A stretch of 64,000 nt of DNA from contig NZ_CP043929.1 of the NCBI RefSeq assembly GCF_008632455.1, forward strand, positions 3,906,001 through 3,970,000, read 5' to 3'. This DNA comes from Methylomonas rhizoryzae. GTDB taxonomy: Bacteria > Pseudomonadota > Gammaproteobacteria > Methylococcales > Methylomonadaceae. The notes under the pieces are model-generated. The model was not told the origin of the DNA, did not search any database, and worked only from the letters and a program-made list of their open reading frames with translations. A program made the position numbers and the translations under genes. Of the stretch, positions 45,245 to 53,596 are shown piece after piece (positions within the stretch are counted from its first letter, which is position 1; every line of letters begins with the position of its first letter).

Positions 45245-48200
45245 GTGAAAATGCACGACAGCAAATATCTGGTATCGGTACTGGAAACGGTATTGGATGC
45301 GATCATCACGATAGACGATTGCGGCATCATACAAACCGCGAACGCCGCCACCGAACGCATGTTCGGTTATTTAGCCGAAGAAATCGTCGGCCAAAACGTC
45401 AGCATGCTGATGCCGGAACCCTATCGTTCGGCGCACGACGGCTATCTTTCCAACTATTTGCATAGCGGCGAGAAAAAGATCATCGGCATAGGCCGGGAAG
45501 TGCAGGGTAAACGCAAAAATGGCAGCGTCTTTCCCATGTCCTTGGCAGTAACGGAAATGCGCTTCGAAGAAGCCGATCACCTGCATATCGAATTTGTCGG
45601 CATCATTCGCGATCTCACCGTACAACATCGGCAACTGAACGATCTAAAGCTATTGCACGCCGGCCTGGAAGCCGCGGACGACGCGGTAGTGCTGACCGAT
45701 GCGCAAGGCGTGATCGTCTGGATCAATTCCTCTTTCACCCGTCTGACCGGCTATACGGAAGCCGACGCGCTCGGCAACAACGTGCGCATCCTCAAATCCG
45801 GCGTAACCCCGGACGCCGTGTACCGCAAACTGTGGGAAACCATCGCCAACGGCCAGGAATGGCGCGGCGAAATGGTCAACCGCCGCAAGGACGGCAGTCT
45901 CTATCCGGAAGATCAAAGCATCACTCCGGTACGCAGCGAAGGCACGATTACCCATTACGTTGCGATCAAGCGCAACGCCACCGCACGCAAACTGGCGGAA
46001 CAAAACGCCGCCTCGGTGGCCATGGCGGCCTATGAACATCTGCACGGCGAAATCCTCGGCACCATGAGCCGCAGCCGGGACCGGCGCAATTTGCTGCAAG
46101 AAACCTTGACCATACTCGGCAACTCCGGCAAGTACCCGACTTCGGCCTTGTATTTGTTCGACGACTGGCACGGTACCCTGCAATGCCAGGCTAGCTACTG
46201 CGCACCGGACGATTTGGCCCAGGAGATCAACCCCGGCGAAGGCCTGGTCGGCCAAGCGTTTAACGAGCGACGCATGTTGACCATAGAATCCGCCGATCAA
46301 ATGCCGCTACGCATAGAAACCGGCTTGTTGGTGATCAACCCTGTCGCCGTACTGGCCTGTCCTATCAGCTATCAAGAACGCTGCCTGGGCGTACTGGTAT
46401 TGGCCGCAGCCAATCAGGTGTCGGCTTCCGACCGGGAATTCAACCAACGCATCGCCACCGAACTCGGCGCAGCCTTACAAAACTTGCGCCAATACGAAGA
46501 GTTGAAAGCCATGGCCGAGCAGCTGAAGCTGCGTACCCAGGAAATCACACACAAGAACGCCGAGCTGGAACATACCAATCAACTGAAGCGCGAATTTCTG
46601 GCCAATATGTCGCACGAATTGCGCACGCCGCTGAATGCGGTAATCGGTTTTTCGGAAGTACTGCGCGACGAACTGCTGGGCCCGTTGAATCCCAAGCAAC
46701 ACGACTACGTTGGCGAAATTCTGGACAGCGCCAGCCATCTTCTATCGTTGATCAACGATATTCTGGATTTGTCGAAGATCGAAGAAGGCCGCATGGAATT
46801 GGCGCTCGAACCGGTCAACGTAGAAGAAGCCTTGCGTAACTGCATGTCCATCGTCAAGGAAAAGGCCAACGCCCGTTCGATCAAATTGAATCTGGAATTT
46901 GCCGGCGAGATCGGCATCGTCCGGGCGGACGGGCGCAAATTGCGGCAAATCGTTTACAACCTGCTATCCAACGCAGTCAAATTCACGCCGGAAAACGGCC
47001 AAGTACAACTGGCGGCCAGACTCGACGAACACAAACTGCGCATAGACGTTTCCGACACCGGCATCGGTATTGCGGAAAAAGACCAAGCCCGGCTGTTTCG
47101 GCCGTTCGAACAATTGGACGGCGGCCTGGCGAGAAAACAAGAAGGCACCGGCTTGGGCTTGGCCATGGTCAAACGCTTGGCCGAACTGCACGGCGGCACG
47201 GTATCGGTCAACAGCCAATTGGGTGTGGGCAGTTGTTTCAGCGTGTGCTTACCCGTTCACCCGGTAACGGACGCCGGCGAAAAACCGGCCGGCGAAGCGG
47301 ATTCCGCAGTCGTCGTATCCGCCGTAGCTCAGGCCTTGCCGCCGGCAACCTGTATCTTGCTGATAGAAGCGCAAGACGGGGTCGCCGACATCATTACCGC
47401 CGAACTGACGGCGGCCGGCCATCACGTCCTGCGCGCCACCACCGGCCGGCAAGGCTTGAGCCTTGCGGCGGAATTGCTGCCTTCCTTAGTCATTCTGAAT
47501 ATCCGCCTGCCCGACATCGACGGTTGGGAGGTGTTGAAACTGATGCGCCACCAACCGGAACTTAGGGCTATCCCGGTAATTTCGGTCGCGGCCGAAGCCG
47601 ATAAAGGCGTGCACTTGGGCGCCATCGACGTGCTGGAAAAACCCTTGCGCCGGGAATGGCTGTTGGAAGCGGTCGTCAGGGCCCTGCCCAAAAACGATCT
47701 ACATACCAAGCCCTACATATTGGTGGTCGACGACGATCAGCGGGCGCTGGATTTTATCGGCACGCGTTTAACCCAGGCCGGTTTCCGCGTCACCACGGTC
47801 AACGGCGGCCGCGCCGCCATCGAATCGGCCAAATCGTCCCCGCCGGATTTAATGATCGTCGACCTGATGATGCCGGAAATCAGCGGCTTCGAAGTCATAG
47901 CCGCCTTGCGTCAGGAGCCGGCCACCGCATCGATACCGATCATCGTGCTGACCGCTATGCAACTGGGCGATCAGGAACGCCGTAATCTGGAACGCAGCCA
48001 AGTGATTTGGATGGAAAAAAGTTCGTTCAATTTGGCCGACTTCATGCGTTTGGTCGAACAATCCATGGTGCAGCCGCTACGTAAAACCCGGCTTGCGCAC
48101 GATACGGGCGGCTATCAGGCCAAACTGCTGGTCGTCGAGGACAATCTGCAGCACGCGGAGCTACTGCGCATTTATCTGGAAGACGCCGGTTACCAAGTCA

Positions 48201-48865
48201 GAATCGCCAACAACGGCCGGCTGGCGCTCGAAGATCTGGCTTCCAGCGAACCGGACCTGATCGTCCTGGATTTATTGATGCCGGAAATGGACGGTTACGC
48301 GTTCCTGGACGCCAAAGCAGCCCGGCCGCAATGGCAACACATTCCGGTCATCGTGGTTTCGGCGATAGCCAACCCGCAAGCAAACTCGCCGGTACTGGCC
48401 GCCGACGCGGTCCTGCGCAAGCCCATCGGCCGCGCCGAATTGCTGGAAACCGTCTCGCGCTTCGCCCCCAACCGGCAACAGCATCACAAACCCCGGCTGC
48501 TGATCATCGACGACGACCCGAAAGCGGTCAAAATCATCACCAGCTTTCTGAGCGGCGGCGAATTCGAACTGGTCACGGCATTCAGCGGCAGCGAAGGCCT
48601 AGCCCTGGCGAAAAGCGAAAAGCCGGACATAGTGCTATTGGATCTGATCATGCCTGATCTAACCGGCTTCGAAGTATTGGCGTCGCTAAAAGAAGACAGC
48701 GCTACCAACCGCATTCCGGTATTGATTATTTCGGCCAGACGCCTGAGCGCCCAAGAACACATAGAGTTGCAAGACAAGGTAACCGCTATCGCCGAAAAAG
48801 GCCGCTTATCCAATCATTATCTACACGACTTGATCAAACGTGCTTTATATGGAGACCGTCCATGA
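45245..48865 (+). CDS. Hybrid sensor histidine kinase: PAS-PAS-GAF-HisKA-HATPase-REC x4
   Basis: 1206 residues, without membrane segments. PAS1 (about 10-125) has the FixL-type sequence MPEPYRSAHDGYL...IIGIGREVQGKRKNGSVFP. The likely haem ligand His64 and Arg84 are 20 residues apart, exactly as His200 and Arg220 of Bradyrhizobium FixL. Then PAS2 (130-250), GAF (270-415), HisKA with His457 (NMSHELRTPLN), HATPase (LLSNAVKFTPEN, DTGIGIAEKDQ, GTGLGL) and four receivers. REC1 has Asn752 where the phospho-acceptor should be (ILNIRLPDIDG); REC2-4 have Asp873, Asp1009 and Asp1133. GTG at 45245 has GAGGG 7 bp upstream; an ATG two codons later is also possible. It is the first gene of a four-gene operon with c-di-GMP enzymes and overlaps the next by ATGA. 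No Hpt domain is present. Confidence 0.93.
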   Translation: MKMHDSKYLVSVLETVLDAIITIDDCGIIQTANAATERMFGYLAEEIVGQNVSMLMPEPYRSAHDGYLSNYLHSGEKKIIGIGREVQGKRKNGSVFPMSLAVTEMRFEEADHLHIEFVGIIRDLTVQHRQLNDLKLLHAGLEAADDAVVLTDAQGVIVWINSSFTRLTGYTEADALGNNVRILKSGVTPDAVYRKLWETIANGQEWRGEMVNRRKDGSLYPEDQSITPVRSEGTITHYVAIKRNATARKLAEQNAASVAMAAYEHLHGEILGTMSRSRDRRNLLQETLTILGNSGKYPTSALYLFDDWHGTLQCQASYCAPDDLAQEINPGEGLVGQAFNERRMLTIESADQMPLRIETGLLVINPVAVLACPISYQERCLGVLVLAAANQVSASDREFNQRIATELGAALQNLRQYEELKAMAEQLKLRTQEITHKNAELEHTNQLKREFLANMSHELRTPLNAVIGFSEVLRDELLGPLNPKQHDYVGEILDSASHLLSLINDILDLSKIEEGRMELALEPVNVEEALRNCMSIVKEKANARSIKLNLEFAGEIGIVRADGRKLRQIVYNLLSNAVKFTPENGQVQLAARLDEHKLRIDVSDTGIGIAEKDQARLFRPFEQLDGGLARKQEGTGLGLAMVKRLAELHGGTVSVNSQLGVGSCFSVCLPVHPVTDAGEKPAGEADSAVVVSAVAQALPPATCILLIEAQDGVADIITAELTAAGHHVLRATTGRQGLSLAAELLPSLVILNIRLPDIDGWEVLKLMRHQPELRAIPVISVAAEADKGVHLGAIDVLEKPLRREWLLEAVVRALPKNDLHTKPYILVVDDDQRALDFIGTRLTQAGFRVTTVNGGRAAIESAKSSPPDLMIVDLMMPEISGFEVIAALRQEPATASIPIIVLTAMQLGDQERRNLERSQVIWMEKSSFNLADFMRLVEQSMVQPLRKTRLAHDTGGYQAKLLVVEDNLQHAELLRIYLEDAGYQVRIANNGRLALEDLASSEPDLIVLDLLMPEMDGYAFLDAKAARPQWQHIPVIVVSAIANPQANSPVLAADAVLRKPIGRAELLETVSRFAPNRQQHHKPRLLIIDDDPKAVKIITSFLSGGEFELVTAFSGSEGLALAKSEKPDIVLLDLIMPDLTGFEVLASLKEDSATNRIPVLIISARRLSAQEHIELQDKVTAIAEKGRLSNHYLHDLIKRALYGDRP

Positions 48866-49230
48866 GCAGCATTGCCGTGATCGAAGACCACGCTCCGAGC
48901 CGCAAGCTGCTCACCGACGTGTTGGAAACGGCCGGATACCGGGTATTAAGCGCCGAAAATGCCGAAACCGGCATTGCGATGATACGGGAAGCCGAACCGG
49001 ATTTGATCTTGATGGACATCCAAATGCCGGGTATGGACGGCTTAACCGCGATTCGCTTGTTAAAAGCGGATTTTCGCACCGCTAAAATCCCTATCATCGC
49101 GGTCAGCGCCCTGGCCATGGAAGGAGACCGCGAACGCATCTTGGCGTCCGGCTGCGAAGACTACACCAGCAAACCGATACGCTACAAAGAATTGCTCGGC
49201 CAAATTCAACGCATGTTGCAGCCGACATGA
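48862..49230 (+). CDS. Single-domain response regulator
   Basis: 122 residues of receiver domain alone: VIEDHAPS (acidic pocket), phospho-acceptor Asp in LILMDIQMPGMDG (about 53), switch Ser/Ala (AVSALAM) and Lys (YTSKPIRYKEL, about 105). It resembles DivK/CheY-like regulators used as phosphorelay intermediates. It overlaps both the kinase gene and the next gene by ATGA. A role as phosphate shuttle between the kinase and the GGDEF proteins is inferred from place only. Confidence 0.93.
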   Translation: MSSIAVIEDHAPSRKLLTDVLETAGYRVLSAENAETGIAMIREAEPDLILMDIQMPGMDGLTAIRLLKADFRTAKIPIIAVSALAMEGDRERILASGCEDYTSKPIRYKELLGQIQRMLQPT

Positions 49231-50594
49231 ACGAGTCGTCCTTACTCATCGTCGACGATGAGCAGATTAACCTCAAATTAATCCGCAACCTGTTGCAGCG
49301 CGAAAACTACCTGCTTTACGAAGCCCGGGGTGGGGAAGAAGCCCTGTACATCGCCAAGTCAAAATTACCGGACGTGATTTTATTGGACGTGATGATGCCC
49401 GATTTGGACGGCTTCGAAGTAACCCGCCGCCTGAAAGCCGACGAATCGACCCGCGATATCCCGGTGATATTGCTGACCGCGTTGGACGGCAGCGAAAACC
49501 GTACCAAGGGTTTGGAGGCGGGTGCCGACGAATTCTTAAGCAAACCGGTGCACGTCGACGAATTGCGGATTAGGGTACGTTCCATGAGCCGGCTGGCCAA
49601 TATGCACCGCGAACTGCGCACCCGCACCGAGGTCGGCCGCCGCTTATTGAAACTACCGGCCGAAAACGACTTTCCGGACATGGACAGCATACTGCTCGCC
49701 GAAAACGACCCTGCCCTGGCCAAACTATTGACCGGGGTCTTGGAGCAAGCCGGTTTTTACGTGTTCATAGCGGAAAGCGAAGCGGAGCTTTGGGAAGTTT
49801 TGACGCAAATTCTACCGGGCTTGATCATACTCGGCCTGGACTTGCCGGAAAATAGCAACCTGCAATTGCTACGCTCTTTAAAACGGACGCCCGGCTTGCA
49901 AGACATTCCGATTCTGGAAATCGCTGCGGACTGCGAACCGCAACAAAAACTCGATTGTCTAGCGCAAGGCGCCGACGATTATTTAAGCAAACCGGTCAAC
50001 AGCGACGAATTGGTCGCGCGTAGCAAGGCCGCCTTGCGCCGCGCCGAAACCTTGCAGCAAATCAAACGCGAATACGAAAGGCTTTGCATAGACACGATTA
50101 CCGACGCCTTGACCGGCGCGCTGAATCGCCGTTACTTGGACGCCGACCTCGCGCACCGCACCGGCGAATTGAGCCGCTATCCCGGTAAGTCGCTGGGCGT
50201 GGCAATGCTGGACATCGATCATTTCAAATACGTAAACGACCAATACGGCCATGTGGTCGGCGACCAAGTGCTGAAACATATCGCCAAATTAGTGCAACGG
50301 CAATTACGCGCGTCCGACTATCTGGCGCGTTACGGCGGAGAAGAATTCTGCTTGATCATGCCCAACACCCATCACGACCAGCTGTTGCAAATTGCCGAAC
50401 GCGTAAGGTGCGAGATGGCGCACAACAGCTTGCAAGCCATCAGCAACCATACCGTGACGGTAAGCCTCGGCGTCACCACTTACCGCCCCGGCGACACCGC
50501 GGAATCCCTGCTGAAAAGAGCCGACGCCGCGTTGTACAAAGCGAAATTGAACGGCCGCAATCAAGTGTTCGGTATCAGGGCGCAACAGCTGTAA
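49227..50594 (+). CDS. REC-REC-GGDEF diguanylate cyclase, PleD-like
   Basis: 455 residues. REC1 is canonical (VDDEQ; Asp in ILLDVMMPDLDG; SKPV Lys). REC2 (about 152-275) lost its phospho-acceptor: Gly203 stands in IILGLDLPE, though the SKPV Lys remains. The GGDEF domain (about 290-455) has an intact active site GGEEF and an RxxD product-inhibition site (RASD) five residues before it. The layout copies PleD, in which phosphorylation of REC1 drives dimerisation and the pseudo-receiver REC2 is an adaptor. It should make c-di-GMP. Overlap with the lone receiver gene by ATGA suggests co-translation. Confidence 0.95.
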   Translation: MNESSLLIVDDEQINLKLIRNLLQRENYLLYEARGGEEALYIAKSKLPDVILLDVMMPDLDGFEVTRRLKADESTRDIPVILLTALDGSENRTKGLEAGADEFLSKPVHVDELRIRVRSMSRLANMHRELRTRTEVGRRLLKLPAENDFPDMDSILLAENDPALAKLLTGVLEQAGFYVFIAESEAELWEVLTQILPGLIILGLDLPENSNLQLLRSLKRTPGLQDIPILEIAADCEPQQKLDCLAQGADDYLSKPVNSDELVARSKAALRRAETLQQIKREYERLCIDTITDALTGALNRRYLDADLAHRTGELSRYPGKSLGVAMLDIDHFKYVNDQYGHVVGDQVLKHIAKLVQRQLRASDYLARYGGEEFCLIMPNTHHDQLLQIAERVRCEMAHNSLQAISNHTVTVSLGVTTYRPGDTAESLLKRADAALYKAKLNGRNQVFGIRAQQL

Positions 50595-50609
50595 ACAGAA
50601 GGTATAGCC

Positions 50610-53093
50610 ATGTATAAACTGTCCGGTCCGCCGAAACGCCTGCTATTGGTGGACGACGACCCCCGCAACATCAAAATCCTGGAGATGTTCGTCAAAACCG
50701 CCGGCCACGACTGCCGCGGCGCCGCTAACGGTAACGCCGCGTTGCAGCTATGCCGCAGCTGGGCGCCCGATCTGTTGCTGCTGGACATCATACTGCCGGA
50801 CATGACCGGCATCGACATTGTCAGAATATTAAAAGCCGATCCGACTACCGCGGACATTCCCATCATCATGCTAACCGCCAGCGCCGACCGGGCCGCTTGC
50901 CTGCAAGCCTTGGCCGCCGGTGCGGACGACTACCTGCACCGGCCGGTGGACCGAGACGAACTCAGCATACGCATAGGCAATCTGCTGCGGGTTAAAGAGC
51001 GCAACGATTTGCTGCGCGAACGCCTGGAACTGGTGGACCAACTGGCCACCGTCGCGGCAACCGTACCCGGCCTGATTTTTTCGATGCAACGCCGACAAGA
51101 CGGCCAACTCAGCCTACCGTTCGCAAGTTCGGCCATCGAAGACCTGTTCGGTATGACACCGGAACAAGTGCAAAACGACGCCGCCGGCTTGCTGGCCCAG
51201 ATCCATCCGGACGACGCAACGGCTTTTCTGAGCGCCATGCAAGTTTCCGCGCAAGGCTTAACGCCGCTGAGCACGCAGTGGCGCATGCACCATCCGATAC
51301 GCGGCGAGCGCTGGATCGAATGCCATGCCCGTCCGCACCGTATAGCCGACGGCGGCATACTCTGGCACGGCCATGCTCAGGACATATCGGAAGCCAAATC
51401 GGCCGAACGGCAACTGCGTATCGCCGCGGTTGCATTCGAGTCGCAAGACGGTATGGTGGTCACCGACGCAACCGGCACCATCTTGCAAGTCAATCAGGCG
51501 TTTTCGACCATTACCGGCCTGGCTAGCGCGGAAACCATAGGCAAACATCCCTTGACCCTGCAAAACGGCCACATCGACGAGAACCTGAATCGCGTCATCT
51601 TGCAATCCTTGCGTCACGAAGGGCGCTGGGAGGGCGAAGTGCGCAGCCGTAGCAAAGACGGAGCGATCGACATGTTGTGGTTGTCCATCTCCTCCGTGAA
51701 CGACCGCAACGGCCGAATCTCCCACTACGTAGCCAGCTTATCCAGCATTAGCGAACCCCGGGTGGCGCAACGGAAAATCCTGGAACTGGCCATGTACGAT
51801 CACCTGACCGGCTTACCGAACCGGCGGCTATTCTTCGACAGGCTGCATCAAGCCTTGTTGGGCGCTCATCGTAGCGGCGGTTACGGCGCCTTGTTGCTGA
51901 TAGACCTGGACCGCTTCCACGACATCAACGACAGCCACGGCCACGAAACCGGCGATAACTTATTGATCGACATCGGCAAACGCATCCAACAGCAACTGAG
52001 GGGCGGCGACAGTGTCTCGCGGCCGGGAGGGGACGAATTCCTGGTGCTGTTGGACGAACCCGGCAGCGATTTGCTCACGGCGGCCGCCGCCTGCGATTCC
52101 GTCGTCGGTAAAATGCGCGACGCCATCAACCAGCCCTTGTGGATAGACGGCCTGGAATTGCAGATTACCGCCAGTATAGGCATCACCTTGTTTCACGATC
52201 ACGATTCTCAGTCGCCGGAAAAATTGCTGAAACAAGCGGAACTGGCGCTGTATCAAGCCAAACAATCCGGGCGAGACAATTTCCGTTTCTTCGAAATGTC
52301 GATGCAGGAAACCCTGCTGACCCGCACCCGCATCGAATCCGGACTGCGTTTGGCCTTGCGGGACGGGCACTTACTCCTGTTTTACCAACCCCAAGTCGCC
52401 AGCGACGGCAAACTGCTGGGCGCCGAAGCGCTGATACGCTGGCAACCGCCCCAACAAGCGCTCATATCCCCGGCCCTATTCATTCCAATCGCGGAAAACA
52501 GCACCATCATCCTGGCCATAGGCCATTGGATACTGACTACCGCCTGCCGGCAGCTGGTGGCCTGGTCGCAAGACCCCGCCACCCGCCAATTGGTTCTGGC
52601 CGTCAACATCAGCGCCCGGCAACTGCTCGATCCGGGTTTGGAACAAATGGTCAAGGACATTCTGGAGCAAACGGGGGCCAACCCGACCTTGTTGAAACTG
52701 GAATTAACCGAAAGCGCGGTATTGGGCAACATAGAATCGGCCATCAGCACCATGCATAAAATCAAAGCGCTGGGCGTCAGTTTTTCGATGGACGATTTCG
52801 GCACCGGCTATTCGTCCTTGACCAATTTAAAACGCCTGCCCCTGGATCAAATAAAAATCGATCAAAGCTTCGTGCGCGACATCCCGGCCGATCAAGACGA
52901 TTACGCCATCGTCAGCGCCATCATCGGCATGGGCAACAGCCTGCGCCTGCAGGTGATTGCCGAAGGGGTGGAAACCCTAACCCAATTCAACGCCCTGGCG
53001 GAATTAGGCTGCGACGCCTACCAAGGCTATTTATTCGGCAAACCGGGACCCGCGGAAATGCTGGAAGCCATCGCCCGCCAACGTTGCGGATAA
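50610..53093 (+). CDS. REC-PAS-PAS-GGDEF-EAL c-di-GMP signalling protein
   Basis: 827 residues. REC (VDDDPRN; Asp59 in LLLLDIILPD; a YLHRPVD segment replaces the usual KPx Lys with Arg), PAS1 (about 150-265), PAS2 (270-380), GGDEF (about 390-560) with intact GGDEF in the context SRPGGDEF, and EAL (about 575-825) with AEALIRW, NISARQL, DDFGTGYSSL and EGVET. All catalytic motifs of both activities look intact, so it could be bifunctional or a phosphodiesterase gated by GTP. It follows the PleD-like gene by 15 bp. It is the last gene of the signalling operon. Confidence 0.95.
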   Translation: MYKLSGPPKRLLLVDDDPRNIKILEMFVKTAGHDCRGAANGNAALQLCRSWAPDLLLLDIILPDMTGIDIVRILKADPTTADIPIIMLTASADRAACLQALAAGADDYLHRPVDRDELSIRIGNLLRVKERNDLLRERLELVDQLATVAATVPGLIFSMQRRQDGQLSLPFASSAIEDLFGMTPEQVQNDAAGLLAQIHPDDATAFLSAMQVSAQGLTPLSTQWRMHHPIRGERWIECHARPHRIADGGILWHGHAQDISEAKSAERQLRIAAVAFESQDGMVVTDATGTILQVNQAFSTITGLASAETIGKHPLTLQNGHIDENLNRVILQSLRHEGRWEGEVRSRSKDGAIDMLWLSISSVNDRNGRISHYVASLSSISEPRVAQRKILELAMYDHLTGLPNRRLFFDRLHQALLGAHRSGGYGALLLIDLDRFHDINDSHGHETGDNLLIDIGKRIQQQLRGGDSVSRPGGDEFLVLLDEPGSDLLTAAAACDSVVGKMRDAINQPLWIDGLELQITASIGITLFHDHDSQSPEKLLKQAELALYQAKQSGRDNFRFFEMSMQETLLTRTRIESGLRLALRDGHLLLFYQPQVASDGKLLGAEALIRWQPPQQALISPALFIPIAENSTIILAIGHWILTTACRQLVAWSQDPATRQLVLAVNISARQLLDPGLEQMVKDILEQTGANPTLLKLELTESAVLGNIESAISTMHKIKALGVSFSMDDFGTGYSSLTNLKRLPLDQIKIDQSFVRDIPADQDDYAIVSAIIGMGNSLRLQVIAEGVETLTQFNALAELGCDAYQGYLFGKPGPAEMLEAIARQRCG

Positions 53094-53125
53094 AACTACT
53101 TTGCGCATTCGCCGAGGCGTCGTCA

Positions 53126-53170
53126 CCAGGCGGGTAGGATCTCACTCACAAGCGCTTCGAACCCGCCTGG
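53126..53170 (+). terminator. Possible terminator of the c-di-GMP operon
   Basis: CCAGGCGGGT (53126-53135) pairs with ACCCGCCTGG (53161-53170) around a 25-nt loop, 33 bp after the stop of the GGDEF-EAL gene. The tail CGAAAATAG has no T-run. Confidence 0.4.
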
Positions 53171-53414
53171 CGAAAATAGTGCCATCGCCCGTTCGATATG
53201 ATTCCGCAGGAGCAGGCCTTAGCCGGAACCATGCCTATCCCGCACAACCTTCTGAATCATGGCTGCAATCCCGGCAACTTGAAGAAGCGAGGCCGCCGTC
53301 ATGGATAGAAATACCACAAACCATGCGCTGAACAATCTCACCGCACGCTTTCAGTCTCTGACGGAACGGAAATCGAAACATTCGCACGATTACGCAACGC
53401 TGATCGCACCCAAG

Positions 53415-53555
53415 CGGCCTGTCATGCCGCCCGTGAACGCCCATATGCAGCGCTTTGATAATCCGCTGCACAGTATCCCATTTAGGTTAAGTCTTTCCGG
53501 ACAAGACTTTATACAGGCTTTCCCGATTCAGGCCGGTGTCTTCCGCCAGCGCTGA
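53415..53555 (-). pseudogene. Relic of a HigA-type (addiction-module) HTH antitoxin
   Basis: On the minus strand the frame from 53555 reads SALAEDTGLNRESLYKVLSGKT, then TAA (complement of 53487-53489), and goes on in frame PKWDTVQRIIKALHMGVHGRH. This is the helix-turn-helix end of small XRE-like addiction-module antidotes (A...GLSRESLYK.LSG...P..DT..K..KALG). The first ~50 residues are missing and the stop is internal, so it is dead. The truncation point coincides with the start of RHS homology, so the RHS gene was inserted or recombined here. The gap 53094-53596 contains no other gene. Confidence 0.6.
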
Positions 53556-53596
53556 CCGGCGTAGAGGATGGTCAAGGCAACAAAATCACTTATACC

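Noticed and set aside
53301..53555. An 84-codon plus-strand frame starting MDRNTTNHALNN
   Set aside because: It lies across the antitoxin relic in the opposite strand and no family was recognised; the antitoxin frame explains the sequence better.
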